A stretch of 64,000 nucleotides of DNA, from contig NZ_BAED01000050.1 of the NCBI RefSeq assembly GCF_000241345.1, positions 62,001 through 126,000 on the forward strand, written 5' to 3'. The first letter of the stretch is position 1, and each line of letters opens with the position of its first letter. Below the pieces are notes generated by a model. The model saw only the letters and a list, made by a program, of their open reading frames with translations, was not told where the DNA came from and ran no database searches. Source of the DNA: Gordonia amarae NBRC 15530 (lineage in GTDB: Bacteria > Actinomycetota > Actinomycetes > Mycobacteriales > Mycobacteriaceae). Positions 52,072-59,917 of the stretch are shown one piece after another. The position numbers and the translations under genes were made by a program.

Positions 52072-52875
52072 TCACCCCCGAGAACGCAGAAACTCCAGCG
52101 CCGCAACCACAGTCGCATCAGTAGGAATATGCGACTCCCCCGCCACCGCCTCGAACACGACATCGGGCACCAACCGACTGATCATCTGCGCGGTGGCGAA
52201 CGGAACCATGTCATCGTCGACCGCATGCCACATACGGACGGGCGCCACGATAGCGGCGAAGTCGAACCCCCAGGGCCGCTGCTGCAACCACGCTTCCCGA
52301 CCGGGCCCGTACCCGTCGTTGGCGAGCGACGCGATCACACCGGGTATGAACGGACTGTCCGCCGGCGCGGTCTCCAACGACTGCTTCAACGAGTTGTTCC
52401 AGAACTCCCGAACCGCATCAAGCCCGGAGGTACGAAAGAACTCGAACGCCCGCCGAGATTCCTCCCCGTACTCGGCAACGACGGCCGGATCATTCACCAA
52501 CCCGATCCCACTGGTGATAGCGACACCGGTGACCCGCCCCGGATCCAGCGCAGCCAGCGCGTACGAGTACGGCGCCCCGGCCGACACTCCCCACACCCCG
52601 TACCGCCCGACCCCCAACTCGTCGAGCAACGGCGTCACCAGCCGATGCCAGTCGGCAACACTCTCCATACCGGCGGGCGCCGACGACCCATACCCCGGCC
52701 GCGCCACCCCGATCAGCTCGATCCCCCGCGCCGCCGCAGCCTCCGTAGCCCGCGGCGCGGTCGCCGACCCGGCCACCAGCCCGTGATGGACCACCACCGG
52801 CAACCCACCGACCGCCCCCACCCGCTGATACTCCAGACCTGCGAAGACCTGCGGATTGTCGGCGTCGGCAGTCAT
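52072..52875 (-). CDS. Alpha/beta hydrolase
   Basis: 267 aa. VVVHHGLVAGSATAPRATEA is the oxyanion-loop region, GVWGVSAGAPYSYALAALDP holds the nucleophile elbow GVSAG, and GESHIPTDATVVAALEFL carries the C-terminal His. The Asp is probably in HAVDDDMVPFATAQ. The substrate is unknown; there is no signal peptide, so it is cytoplasmic. Confidence 0.88.
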   Translation of the reverse strand: MTADADNPQVFAGLEYQRVGAVGGLPVVVHHGLVAGSATAPRATEAAAARGIELIGVARPGYGSSAPAGMESVADWHRLVTPLLDELGVGRYGVWGVSAGAPYSYALAALDPGRVTGVAITSGIGLVNDPAVVAEYGEESRRAFEFFRTSGLDAVREFWNNSLKQSLETAPADSPFIPGVIASLANDGYGPGREAWLQQRPWGFDFAAIVAPVRMWHAVDDDMVPFATAQMISRLVPDVVFEAVAGESHIPTDATVVAALEFLRSRG

Positions 52876-53170
52876 CGGGAGCCTCCGATCAGAGCGGCAA
52901 GTTAGCCCACCTAACCCAGGATCAGATCAGATCGCTACGGCGAAGCCCACCACTGCCCTTGCACCCAACCCGAAGCAGCCGCGATGCTACGCGGGTTTAG
53001 CCTTCGCAAAACAAACCCTAACTGACACAAGGCGTTGCACCTGTCACGCCACGGGGAACCCACCCACATCTACATCACAAGAGCCGCGTAACTGGCGCTA
53101 CGCACTATTCTCAACGACGCATGATTCCCCGCTTCATTACCTCGGAAGAATCATGCTGCGCCCACACTCT
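52876..53170. other. Intergenic region at left edge of defence island
   Basis: About 295 bases between the hydrolase start and the methyltransferase stop. I looked for a tRNA or an attachment-site duplication and saw neither. It holds no open frame with a ribosome site. Confidence 0.45.
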
Positions 53171-54358
53171 TTACATGGAAGCTTTCACAGAACTATCGTG
53201 TGTACCGTCGAACGCATCGATGAGTGAACGTCCTATGGCCGCCCCGAGTGGGATCGGTACTGCGTTGCCGATTTGGCGGGCGATCTCTTCGCGCGTCCCC
53301 ACCCAACAATAGTCCTCCGGGAAGCCTTGAATGAGCGCGGCCTCGTAGTGCGTGATGACGCGGTCCTCCTCCGGATGGATGTAGCGGCCCTTTTCTGGCT
53401 TGAAGAATTCGGTGCGGATCGTGACAGACGGCTTTTCCCACGTCAGCCGCCCCATTACGTCACCACTCCCCCTGTTATGCTTGAGCCAGCAGGGCGCTTT
53501 GAGATGGTCGGGAAGCTCCCACCGACTTCCACCGTTCGGAGATATCGCCTTGAACCTGTCAAGGGACAGCTTCCTATAGGTACGCCCGAAATGGAGCTCG
53601 CGCGTTGTGAATACGCCCGGAAATTCATCTCCCAAATATTCGATGGTTCCTGATGGAATTCCGATTCGATCGACTGTGATAGGCACAGTAGCGAGCGCCT
53701 CCGCAAGGGTTCGGTGGCGACCGGAATGCGTCGCGTTAGGTAGTCCCGGAGCCGGAAGATCCTTGTGGTGCCCAATTACGATCACCCGCTTACGCGCCTG
53801 AACTGCTCCGTAGTCCGCAGCGTTGAGGATGTCGACGTCGATCGAATAGTCCTTGAGCATCCCCTCCTGCAACTCTGTTTGAAAGACGATCCACTGATCA
53901 GACTTGAGAAAGGCTGGAACATTCTCCAACACGAAGTATTTCGGCGTGGCTTTCTCAACGGTCTGCGCATACAGGCGCCAGAGTTCATTCCGGTGCGCTC
54001 CGACGCCGGCGCGGTTGAGTGTCGAGAAACCTTGGCACGGCGGTCCTCCGATGACCACATCGACGTCCGGGACTTTGTCCTCCGCGAGCCAGCTCTCTAT
54101 CGCACCCGCGTATGCAGGTCCGCCTTCCACCTTTCGTCCGCTGAGCTGTCCACCGTGATTGACTGTGTAGGTGGCAGCAGCAGCAGGCTCCCACTCCACG
54201 GCCCGCACGGTCTCGAACCGACTGCCGGCGGTGGTGTTCAGTCCCTCGGACAACCCGCCGGCACCGGCGAACAGGTCCAACGTCCTAATCTTCGCCGGCC
54301 CGTCTTGCAGCGTTGCCGACAAGAGCCCGGAGTCGGACAATGGCGTAGAGGTCGGCAT
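53171..54358 (-). CDS. DNA cytosine-C5 methyltransferase
   Basis: 395 aa. Motif I LDLFAGAGGLSEGL, catalytic motif IV GGPPCQGFSTLNRAG with its Cys, motif VI YFVLENVPAFL, motif VIII VQARKRVIVIG and motif X QIGNAVPIPLGAAIG are all present and in order. It transfers a methyl group from SAM to C5 of cytosine in a specific sequence set by the target-recognition region around residues 215-300. It is divergent from a Vsr gene 35 bases away, the usual pairing for cytosine methylases. Confidence 0.95.
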   Translation of the reverse strand: MPTSTPLSDSGLLSATLQDGPAKIRTLDLFAGAGGLSEGLNTTAGSRFETVRAVEWEPAAAATYTVNHGGQLSGRKVEGGPAYAGAIESWLAEDKVPDVDVVIGGPPCQGFSTLNRAGVGAHRNELWRLYAQTVEKATPKYFVLENVPAFLKSDQWIVFQTELQEGMLKDYSIDVDILNAADYGAVQARKRVIVIGHHKDLPAPGLPNATHSGRHRTLAEALATVPITVDRIGIPSGTIEYLGDEFPGVFTTRELHFGRTYRKLSLDRFKAISPNGGSRWELPDHLKAPCWLKHNRGSGDVMGRLTWEKPSVTIRTEFFKPEKGRYIHPEEDRVITHYEAALIQGFPEDYCWVGTREEIARQIGNAVPIPLGAAIGRSLIDAFDGTHDSSVKASM

Positions 54359-54393
54359 TGAGTGAGCGTAGCCGGCGATAGGAGGTCACTGCA

Positions 54394-54840
54394 ATGCGCC
54401 GCTCCTCACTTCCCCTGACGTCGGCAGATGCAGCCACATCGCGGCGCATGTCACGGCAACGAACGCGCGATACGCAACCCGAGCTGCTTCTCCGACGTGA
54501 GCTCCACCGGCGCGGTCTGCGGTACCGAGTCGACGCTCCACTCCCCGGTATGCCGCGTCGCCGCGCAGACATCCTGTTCAGCCGCGCCAAGGTCGCGGTG
54601 TTCGTCGACGGGTGCTTCTGGCACGGATGCCCCGAGCACAGGCCCTCTCCGACGAACAACGGTGACTGGTGGTCTGTCAAACTCGACCGAAATATCGAGA
54701 GGGACCGCGACACCGACTCCCACTTGCAGTCACTTGGTTGGACGGTACTCCGGGTCTGGGAGCACGAGGACATCGAGGACGCTGCAAATGGAGTCGAAAG
54801 CGCCGTGCGACCAGCACCTTCCGACTCCGCCTCGTTATGA
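54394..54840 (+). CDS. vsr: Very short patch repair endonuclease
   Basis: 148 aa from ATG 54394 with GGAGGT at -9. ATSRRM-type start, QRTRDTQPELLLRRELHRRG, RRADILFSRAKVAVFVDGCF with the catalytic Asp, WHGCPEH zinc ligands and RVWEHED. Vsr nicks beside T:G mismatches left by deamination of 5-methylcytosine, so it protects sites methylated by the neighbouring methylase. Its 3' end overlaps the convergent coiled-coil gene by six bases. Confidence 0.95.
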   Translation: MRRSSLPLTSADAATSRRMSRQRTRDTQPELLLRRELHRRGLRYRVDAPLPGMPRRRADILFSRAKVAVFVDGCFWHGCPEHRPSPTNNGDWWSVKLDRNIERDRDTDSHLQSLGWTVLRVWEHEDIEDAANGVESAVRPAPSDSASL

Positions 54841-56673
54841 TTTCGTGTTCGTGAGGTGGCGGCCGATGTATCCGACATAGATCTTCCCGGTCCCATCGGT
54901 GTCATCGAAGTAGTGCATTCTCGGTGCGAAGGTATCAGTCCAGGTCGGTTTGAAGTGCGCCGCCATGCGGATCTCCTCGTCGTGGTTCACGACTTTCGGC
55001 ACGGGGAAGGTCCGCTCCTTCCCCCAGCGTTTCAGGGTCGTGTCGCTCTCGGTCGGTGCATGCCGCTCCGGCGAGCACTTATGCCCGTCCAGTTGGTCGG
55101 ACTTGAGGTACTGGTGCACACCGCACGTCACATCGCCACGTTCTTTCCCACCGGCATAGTCGTACAGAACGTGAATGTAGTCCCAGAACGCATGCGCGTA
55201 CCGCATCCCCTGACCACGCTTCTCGATCTCGAAGGCCGCATCCTGGTCACCGGTGAACACGACCTGATCGAACACGGGATGGGTCTTGGTCCCGGGCGTT
55301 ATCCGCGCCAGCAACTCGTACATGTCGTCAGGCGCATCCCAGATGTCGGCAAGCGGCTCGACGTATGCGTCCTCGGAAGCGCCGGCCGACACCAGCTTGT
55401 TGCGAAGAACCGACATCTCCCGCTCGTTGTCACGAACGGCATCCTCTGCGATGGTGACGGCGAGATGGAGTTCGTCGAACTGGTCCCGGGTACTGTCCAG
55501 TTCGTCACGAACACGACCGTTCTCGTCTGCAAGGGAATCGAACTGCTCGTTGAGCAATTTGATCTCGACCGCCTGCGCCTCAAGCTTCGCGCCGAGGTCG
55601 AGGATCGATTTCTCATCCACGCGGTCGGCCTTCAGCCATCGTTTGACCAAGGTGCCGATGTAGGACATCAGCCCCGACTGCCCCGAGTTGGGCGCCGGCG
55701 ATGCCCGCAGCTCCGACTCGTACGCCGAGACCCTGCTCGCAACCGTTTGTGACCGCTGCTGATCGGCCTCGGCGCGGCGAAGCACGTCGATACCTCGGCG
55801 CAGGTCCGGAGGCAGCTCACGTGTCACCATCCGTAGCCGCGTCGATTCAGCGTGCCGCTTGGCGAGAGGAGCTGCCACTTTCCTGCTCGGCGAAAGCGAC
55901 CGCGCGAGCGTATCCGGGAACAGCATCAGATGCCGCAACCTGTCATCCGGCGCATCGGTGTCGACGTGTGGACCGAATGTTCGGACGACGCCGTTCGCAA
56001 CGGTATGAGAGGCGGGTAAACCGGCTGCGACGATACCCGTGGCGTCCTCATCCAGGATGTAAGTCGCAGCAACCCCCACACTTTCACGCGTGAGTGACGT
56101 TACGACCTGCTGCCACTCGGCCTCATGCTCACGCCCCCACGGAGCAGGTGCAACCACGACAGCCGCAGTCCGATCCGTATCCTTGATCGCCGCTAGGACT
56201 TCCTGTGCTTCGTCCCCGCGAACCATCAGCGGCCGCCCTGACAGGCTCGCTGCACCGTCGCGCGCCGAATGCGATTCGAGAATCATGCGAGCAAGCTTCG
56301 GCGGCGCCACCTTGGCTACTGCGACGCGAGGTTCGTCAGCGAGGTCGGTCGACACGTCGATCGTCAGGCTCTGTGCATGGGAACGAGAACGAGGCGTGTC
56401 GAAAGCGCGCAGCGACACTTCCCACGTGCTCCCGGAGTTCCGCTCCTGGAGGCGGTACAACCGCCGACGGGATTCGTCGCGGTAATCGTCGGCGTGTACG
56501 ACCGTGAGGGTGGCGCTCGGCCCAACGCGATAAATCCCCGCGCCGTCCCAGTCGAAGGTGTCGATCCCGCTCCTCCCCTTGCTGCGCAACCAGGCGCTCA
56601 ACTGCGATTCCGCAACCTCGATGGCGCTCTCGCCATCGTCCAGGCGGAGTATCGCTCGATAGCCCAGTTCCAC
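54835..56673 (-). CDS. Coiled-coil protein of unknown function in methylase island
   Basis: 612 aa from GTG 56673 with GAAGGAG upstream. N-terminal ~300 residues are globular with SLTIDVSTDLADEPRVAVAK; residues ~370-440 are a coiled coil (AKLEAQAVEIKLLNEQFDSL); the last ~130 residues (HAFWDYIHVLYDYAGG, GVHQYLKS and the end YVGYIGRHLTNT) form a conserved C-terminal domain seen in defence-island proteins. It may be the restriction or sensing partner of the cytosine methylase. No nuclease or ATPase motif is certain. Confidence 0.65.
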   Translation of the reverse strand: MELGYRAILRLDDGESAIEVAESQLSAWLRSKGRSGIDTFDWDGAGIYRVGPSATLTVVHADDYRDESRRRLYRLQERNSGSTWEVSLRAFDTPRSRSHAQSLTIDVSTDLADEPRVAVAKVAPPKLARMILESHSARDGAASLSGRPLMVRGDEAQEVLAAIKDTDRTAAVVVAPAPWGREHEAEWQQVVTSLTRESVGVAATYILDEDATGIVAAGLPASHTVANGVVRTFGPHVDTDAPDDRLRHLMLFPDTLARSLSPSRKVAAPLAKRHAESTRLRMVTRELPPDLRRGIDVLRRAEADQQRSQTVASRVSAYESELRASPAPNSGQSGLMSYIGTLVKRWLKADRVDEKSILDLGAKLEAQAVEIKLLNEQFDSLADENGRVRDELDSTRDQFDELHLAVTIAEDAVRDNEREMSVLRNKLVSAGASEDAYVEPLADIWDAPDDMYELLARITPGTKTHPVFDQVVFTGDQDAAFEIEKRGQGMRYAHAFWDYIHVLYDYAGGKERGDVTCGVHQYLKSDQLDGHKCSPERHAPTESDTTLKRWGKERTFPVPKVVNHDEEIRMAAHFKPTWTDTFAPRMHYFDDTDGTGKIYVGYIGRHLTNTKS

Positions 56674-56799
56674 AGAGTCTCCTTCACAGCAGTCTGAGGT
56701 GCGTGGTAGCACCGACTGCCGCCAGCGTAGTGGACGGGTCGGACAAATCGACGGCATCGTCTCGGTACGTCAGGGCGAAGCGACTCGTACGATGGGACA

Positions 56800-57723
56800 A
56801 TGCCCCACGCGCCGGAAGCCAGCCCCGAGTGGTTCGTCCATCGCTGGTACCGAACGATCGACATCGCCGACCGACTTGAACAAATGGCAGCGCACGACTT
56901 CGAGATGGCCGGACGCATCACCGACGAGGAGCGTGAGTTCGAGTTCATCGAAAACTGGCCGAAGGTCACGTTGGTCCACAAGTTTGCACGCATTGCCGCC
57001 GACGACATGTTCTACAACGAGACCGACGGTCCGTACATACCGAAGGTTATTCTCCGCCAGCAGCCAGCGGGAATGATCCGGTATGAGCACTACCTGACCG
57101 CGACGCATGCGCTAATGCACTATGGGATTGATGGACCAATATTCAAAGTTCCTCGTTCGGACGAAGAAACCGTACTGGAGAAGGACGGCGTCGAGGTTCT
57201 GCGGGTTTCCGATTCCGCAGCCGACGCGTGTTACCGCCACTTCACCGAAGAACTCAGGTGGAGCGAGCCGTACGAGCAACTTCTAGATGTGTTGGCCGAC
57301 GAGGTGTTCCATACCGTTTTCCGGAACAGAACACTACTATACGCGTTGAACTGGATCGCCGCGATGATCGTGTCGGGCATGGAGCCCGACGAGCGGACCG
57401 CGGAACCGCGAGTCGACAAACTCTTCCGGAAGGGTTCCCCGGGAAGACTCAAGCGCAAGAGCCCTCCCGTTTGGGCACAGAGGGCAATCTTTCACCGCGA
57501 TGCCGGCCGATGCACATACTGCAAGAAGGACCTCAGCGGGCTCCACGATTCGATGACTCCGGCGAACTTCGACCATATGGTCCCCCTCGACGCCGGAGGC
57601 CTGAACGACGCGACGAACCCTCAGCTACTATGTCAGCGCTGCAACTTGGAAAAATCGAGCCGGCAGGTAAATTCCGGTGAGGTTTACCTTTGTTGGTACC
57701 CTCAAGATCGAGACCCGCAGTGA
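56800..57723 (+). CDS. HNH endonuclease, possible restriction subunit
   Basis: 307 aa from ATG 56800. N-terminal ~215 residues unrecognised; the C-terminal HNH is AIFHRDAGRCTYCKKDLSG, NFDHMVPLDAGGLNDATNPQ and LLCQRCNLEKSS with two CxxC pairs and a His-Asp-His site. Divergent from the coiled-coil gene by ~126 bases. In a methylase-Vsr neighbourhood it is the best candidate for the cleaving enzyme of a type II-like system. Confidence 0.83.
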   Translation: MPHAPEASPEWFVHRWYRTIDIADRLEQMAAHDFEMAGRITDEEREFEFIENWPKVTLVHKFARIAADDMFYNETDGPYIPKVILRQQPAGMIRYEHYLTATHALMHYGIDGPIFKVPRSDEETVLEKDGVEVLRVSDSAADACYRHFTEELRWSEPYEQLLDVLADEVFHTVFRNRTLLYALNWIAAMIVSGMEPDERTAEPRVDKLFRKGSPGRLKRKSPPVWAQRAIFHRDAGRCTYCKKDLSGLHDSMTPANFDHMVPLDAGGLNDATNPQLLCQRCNLEKSSRQVNSGEVYLCWYPQDRDPQ

Positions 57724-57938
57724 GGTACTCGCGCACCGGTCGCCGCGCCCGTCCTAGTATGTCTGCACCCCATCCGAAGCGAACTACCGCCAAAGGCCGA
57801 GGACCCCTCACCTGCGAGTGAATATTGGCTACCGAATCCGGAGGTCCGATCGACACAGCGTGCCGCGCGGGGACTGCTCTCAATCGCTCTCGATCGCACT
57901 TCCCCGCGTAACTATTGTGGCCTATCGGATCACGAATT

Positions 57939-59618
57939 TTATGGCGCAGACTTGATGGTGTTCCACAACCCCTCCTGCACTAGCGAAGGAAGAGATCTAC
58001 GCTGTTTCAGGTATTCCACAGTTCCCTTGAGCGCGGGGTGCCGCGCAAGCACAGAGCCCTGCGTCCTACGTGAGAATTTCTGAACACGAGCGAGGGCTAC
58101 AATCGCCCCTCGAACCAAGCTCGATTCGTAGTTCGATTCGGCTATCTCGACGATCCTCTCAATATCTCTCGGATCATGACCCAAGGCCACCAGGTTGAAC
58201 GCAAGATTCCGCAGATAGGTAGGCTGGTTCGCATCCCATGCGATCCTTCTTGCATAGCTTATCCATTCCGCTGGAGGTGCATTCAATACCTCCAACATGA
58301 CAGCGATCAGCCATGCCTCCTGATACTTTTCCAGACCCGGCTCCTCAGGCCTTTCCAGGTACTTAGTGATTGCTGTCTGCACATGCCGTTCGGAGATGAA
58401 CGACCTCAGATAGTAGACCGAGTCCTTCGACACCTCACTAAGCTCCTCAAGGCGCCGCAACACCTTCGCAAGAACCCTGCGGTCAACCAACTTCCCCAAT
58501 CGAATCAGGGCAAACCGCGCATGACGCCTTTTCACCACTTTCTCCGACAGTGCGTCGCTGAACATCTCACGAAGGACTTTCCGCGACTCATCGAGGCTGT
58601 TTCTCATCGCATACTCGATCCACTCGAACTGAGCATCGTCCTTGACCCTGGAATCAGGGTCCGACTTCTCTATCTTCGACTTCGCGGTGCCGGTAACGAT
58701 AAGACCACGCGCGCGGCAAAGAACTTCGAATCGTCTCAGCGCAGCCCTACCTTCTCGCTCGGACGAAACGACAATCCGAACGTCGTCCATGTACCGGTAG
58801 TAGTCGAACCCCTCTTCCAGCATCTGTTGGTCGATCTTGTTCAGGAAGAAGTTTCCGAGTAGTCGTGAAGCGTCCGGGCCGACGGGCAGGCCCGTTCGAG
58901 ATGCGCGTCGCCACGAGCCGAGGAGGAGCCGGAGCGGTCTCATGATTTCGTCACGAACACGTAGGTCCCGCAGGTCCTCGAAGAGAAGTTCGTGACTGAT
59001 GGTCTCGAAGTAGCTGACGAGGTCGGTCGACACGACCCACTTGGTGGATCCGGCCACCGTCTCCACCGTCTCGATGAACAGTTTGTACTGATTGAACGGC
59101 GAGACGAAGAACGACCCTGGCCGCTTGTTGAGTCGAGAGCTGAACACTCGCTCCGCGAGCACGGCGTCAATCTGCGGAGCAACAACGGCGCAGAGCATCT
59201 GATACGCCAGACGATCCTCGAAACTCAACAGAACACCTGCGCGACTCAGCAGCGGCCCCTTCGGCACCTCCACCGTCTCAAATGGGTCAGCCTGCCCTGT
59301 CGAACACTTCCCTGTGGCCACCGATATAGCCGAGCTCGGGTCCGCCCTCACGTCCTCCCAGTTCAGGACATCGGGAATCCACAACTCCTTACGATCCGTC
59401 TTCATCAGAAATCTGATTGCGGCCCGGGAGTCCAGCTTGGGCCCGGATGCGCTGACACTGGGCCCGGCCGGACTGCTCGGAAGTCTGTCGGCGTGGACCA
59501 CCCAGTGTCCGCCGATCTTCTCGCCCGACAGTTTGCCCGCGGCGAGGAGACGACGAACCGTTGCGACCGACTTGCCGGTGCGAAGCGCGGCTTCGTTGAC
59601 GCTGATGTTGTGTTCCAC
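57939..59618 (-). CDS. Reverse transcriptase with N-terminal excisionase-like HTH
   Basis: 559 aa from GTG 59618. Residues ~1-48 are an excisionase/MerR-type helix-turn-helix (VNEAALRTGKSVATVRRLLA, GEKIGGHWVVHADRL). Residues ~110-340 are the polymerase: LSFEDRLAYQMLCAVVAPQI, motif A STDLVSYF with Asp199, motif B GLPVGPDASRLLGNFFLNKI, and the active-site YMDDV at 276-280. The C-terminal ~220 residues are helical, HEAT-like. It has no group II intron maturase domain. I judge it a defence-type (DRT/UG-like) or otherwise unclassified bacterial RT. The flanking genes are also defence-related. Confidence 0.87.
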   Translation of the reverse strand: MEHNISVNEAALRTGKSVATVRRLLAAGKLSGEKIGGHWVVHADRLPSSPAGPSVSASGPKLDSRAAIRFLMKTDRKELWIPDVLNWEDVRADPSSAISVATGKCSTGQADPFETVEVPKGPLLSRAGVLLSFEDRLAYQMLCAVVAPQIDAVLAERVFSSRLNKRPGSFFVSPFNQYKLFIETVETVAGSTKWVVSTDLVSYFETISHELLFEDLRDLRVRDEIMRPLRLLLGSWRRASRTGLPVGPDASRLLGNFFLNKIDQQMLEEGFDYYRYMDDVRIVVSSEREGRAALRRFEVLCRARGLIVTGTAKSKIEKSDPDSRVKDDAQFEWIEYAMRNSLDESRKVLREMFSDALSEKVVKRRHARFALIRLGKLVDRRVLAKVLRRLEELSEVSKDSVYYLRSFISERHVQTAITKYLERPEEPGLEKYQEAWLIAVMLEVLNAPPAEWISYARRIAWDANQPTYLRNLAFNLVALGHDPRDIERIVEIAESNYESSLVRGAIVALARVQKFSRRTQGSVLARHPALKGTVEYLKQRRSLPSLVQEGLWNTIKSAP

Positions 59619-59917
59619 AATTACCTACAAGTGATTGATATCGCTCATCATAGCGCTCATCACTGGGTGAGCAAAGCGAGTTTGTGCTGGCTGGGTGACC
59701 GACGCTCCGGAGGCCAGGAGCAGTTCGCAGTGTCCGGCGAGAGACGTAGTCCCGGGGGTGCAGCAGCCCATGGGGCCGTCTCGACAGTAGGTGCGCGTTC
59801 ATTCCGATTCGGCCAGCAGAGTGACCGGGCAACTCAACCCTGACCGCCGATGACTGACTGGCTGTCGGACCCGCCCGCTAACATCGGAGCAACCGAGCCA
59901 CCTGGAGCCAGTTACAT
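59619..59917. other. Region between the reverse transcriptase and methyltransferase genes
   Basis: About 300 bases with divergent starts on both sides. Near 59650 CGCTCATCA is repeated 12 bases apart and GCTCATCACTGGGTGAGC can form a short hairpin. A noncoding RNA partner of the reverse transcriptase would most likely lie here or in the 215 bases after its stop, but no convincing msr/msd fold was found by eye. Confidence 0.4.

Noticed and set aside
52876..53170. Integration site of the defence island
   Set aside because: No tRNA end or direct-repeat pair matching the other side of the island could be found within the window.
57939..59618. Retron identity based on the VTG triplet after YMDD
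   Set aside because: VTG here is part of the motif D stretch GLIVTGTAKSKI, not the retron-specific position, and no msr/msd-like inverted repeat was found nearby.
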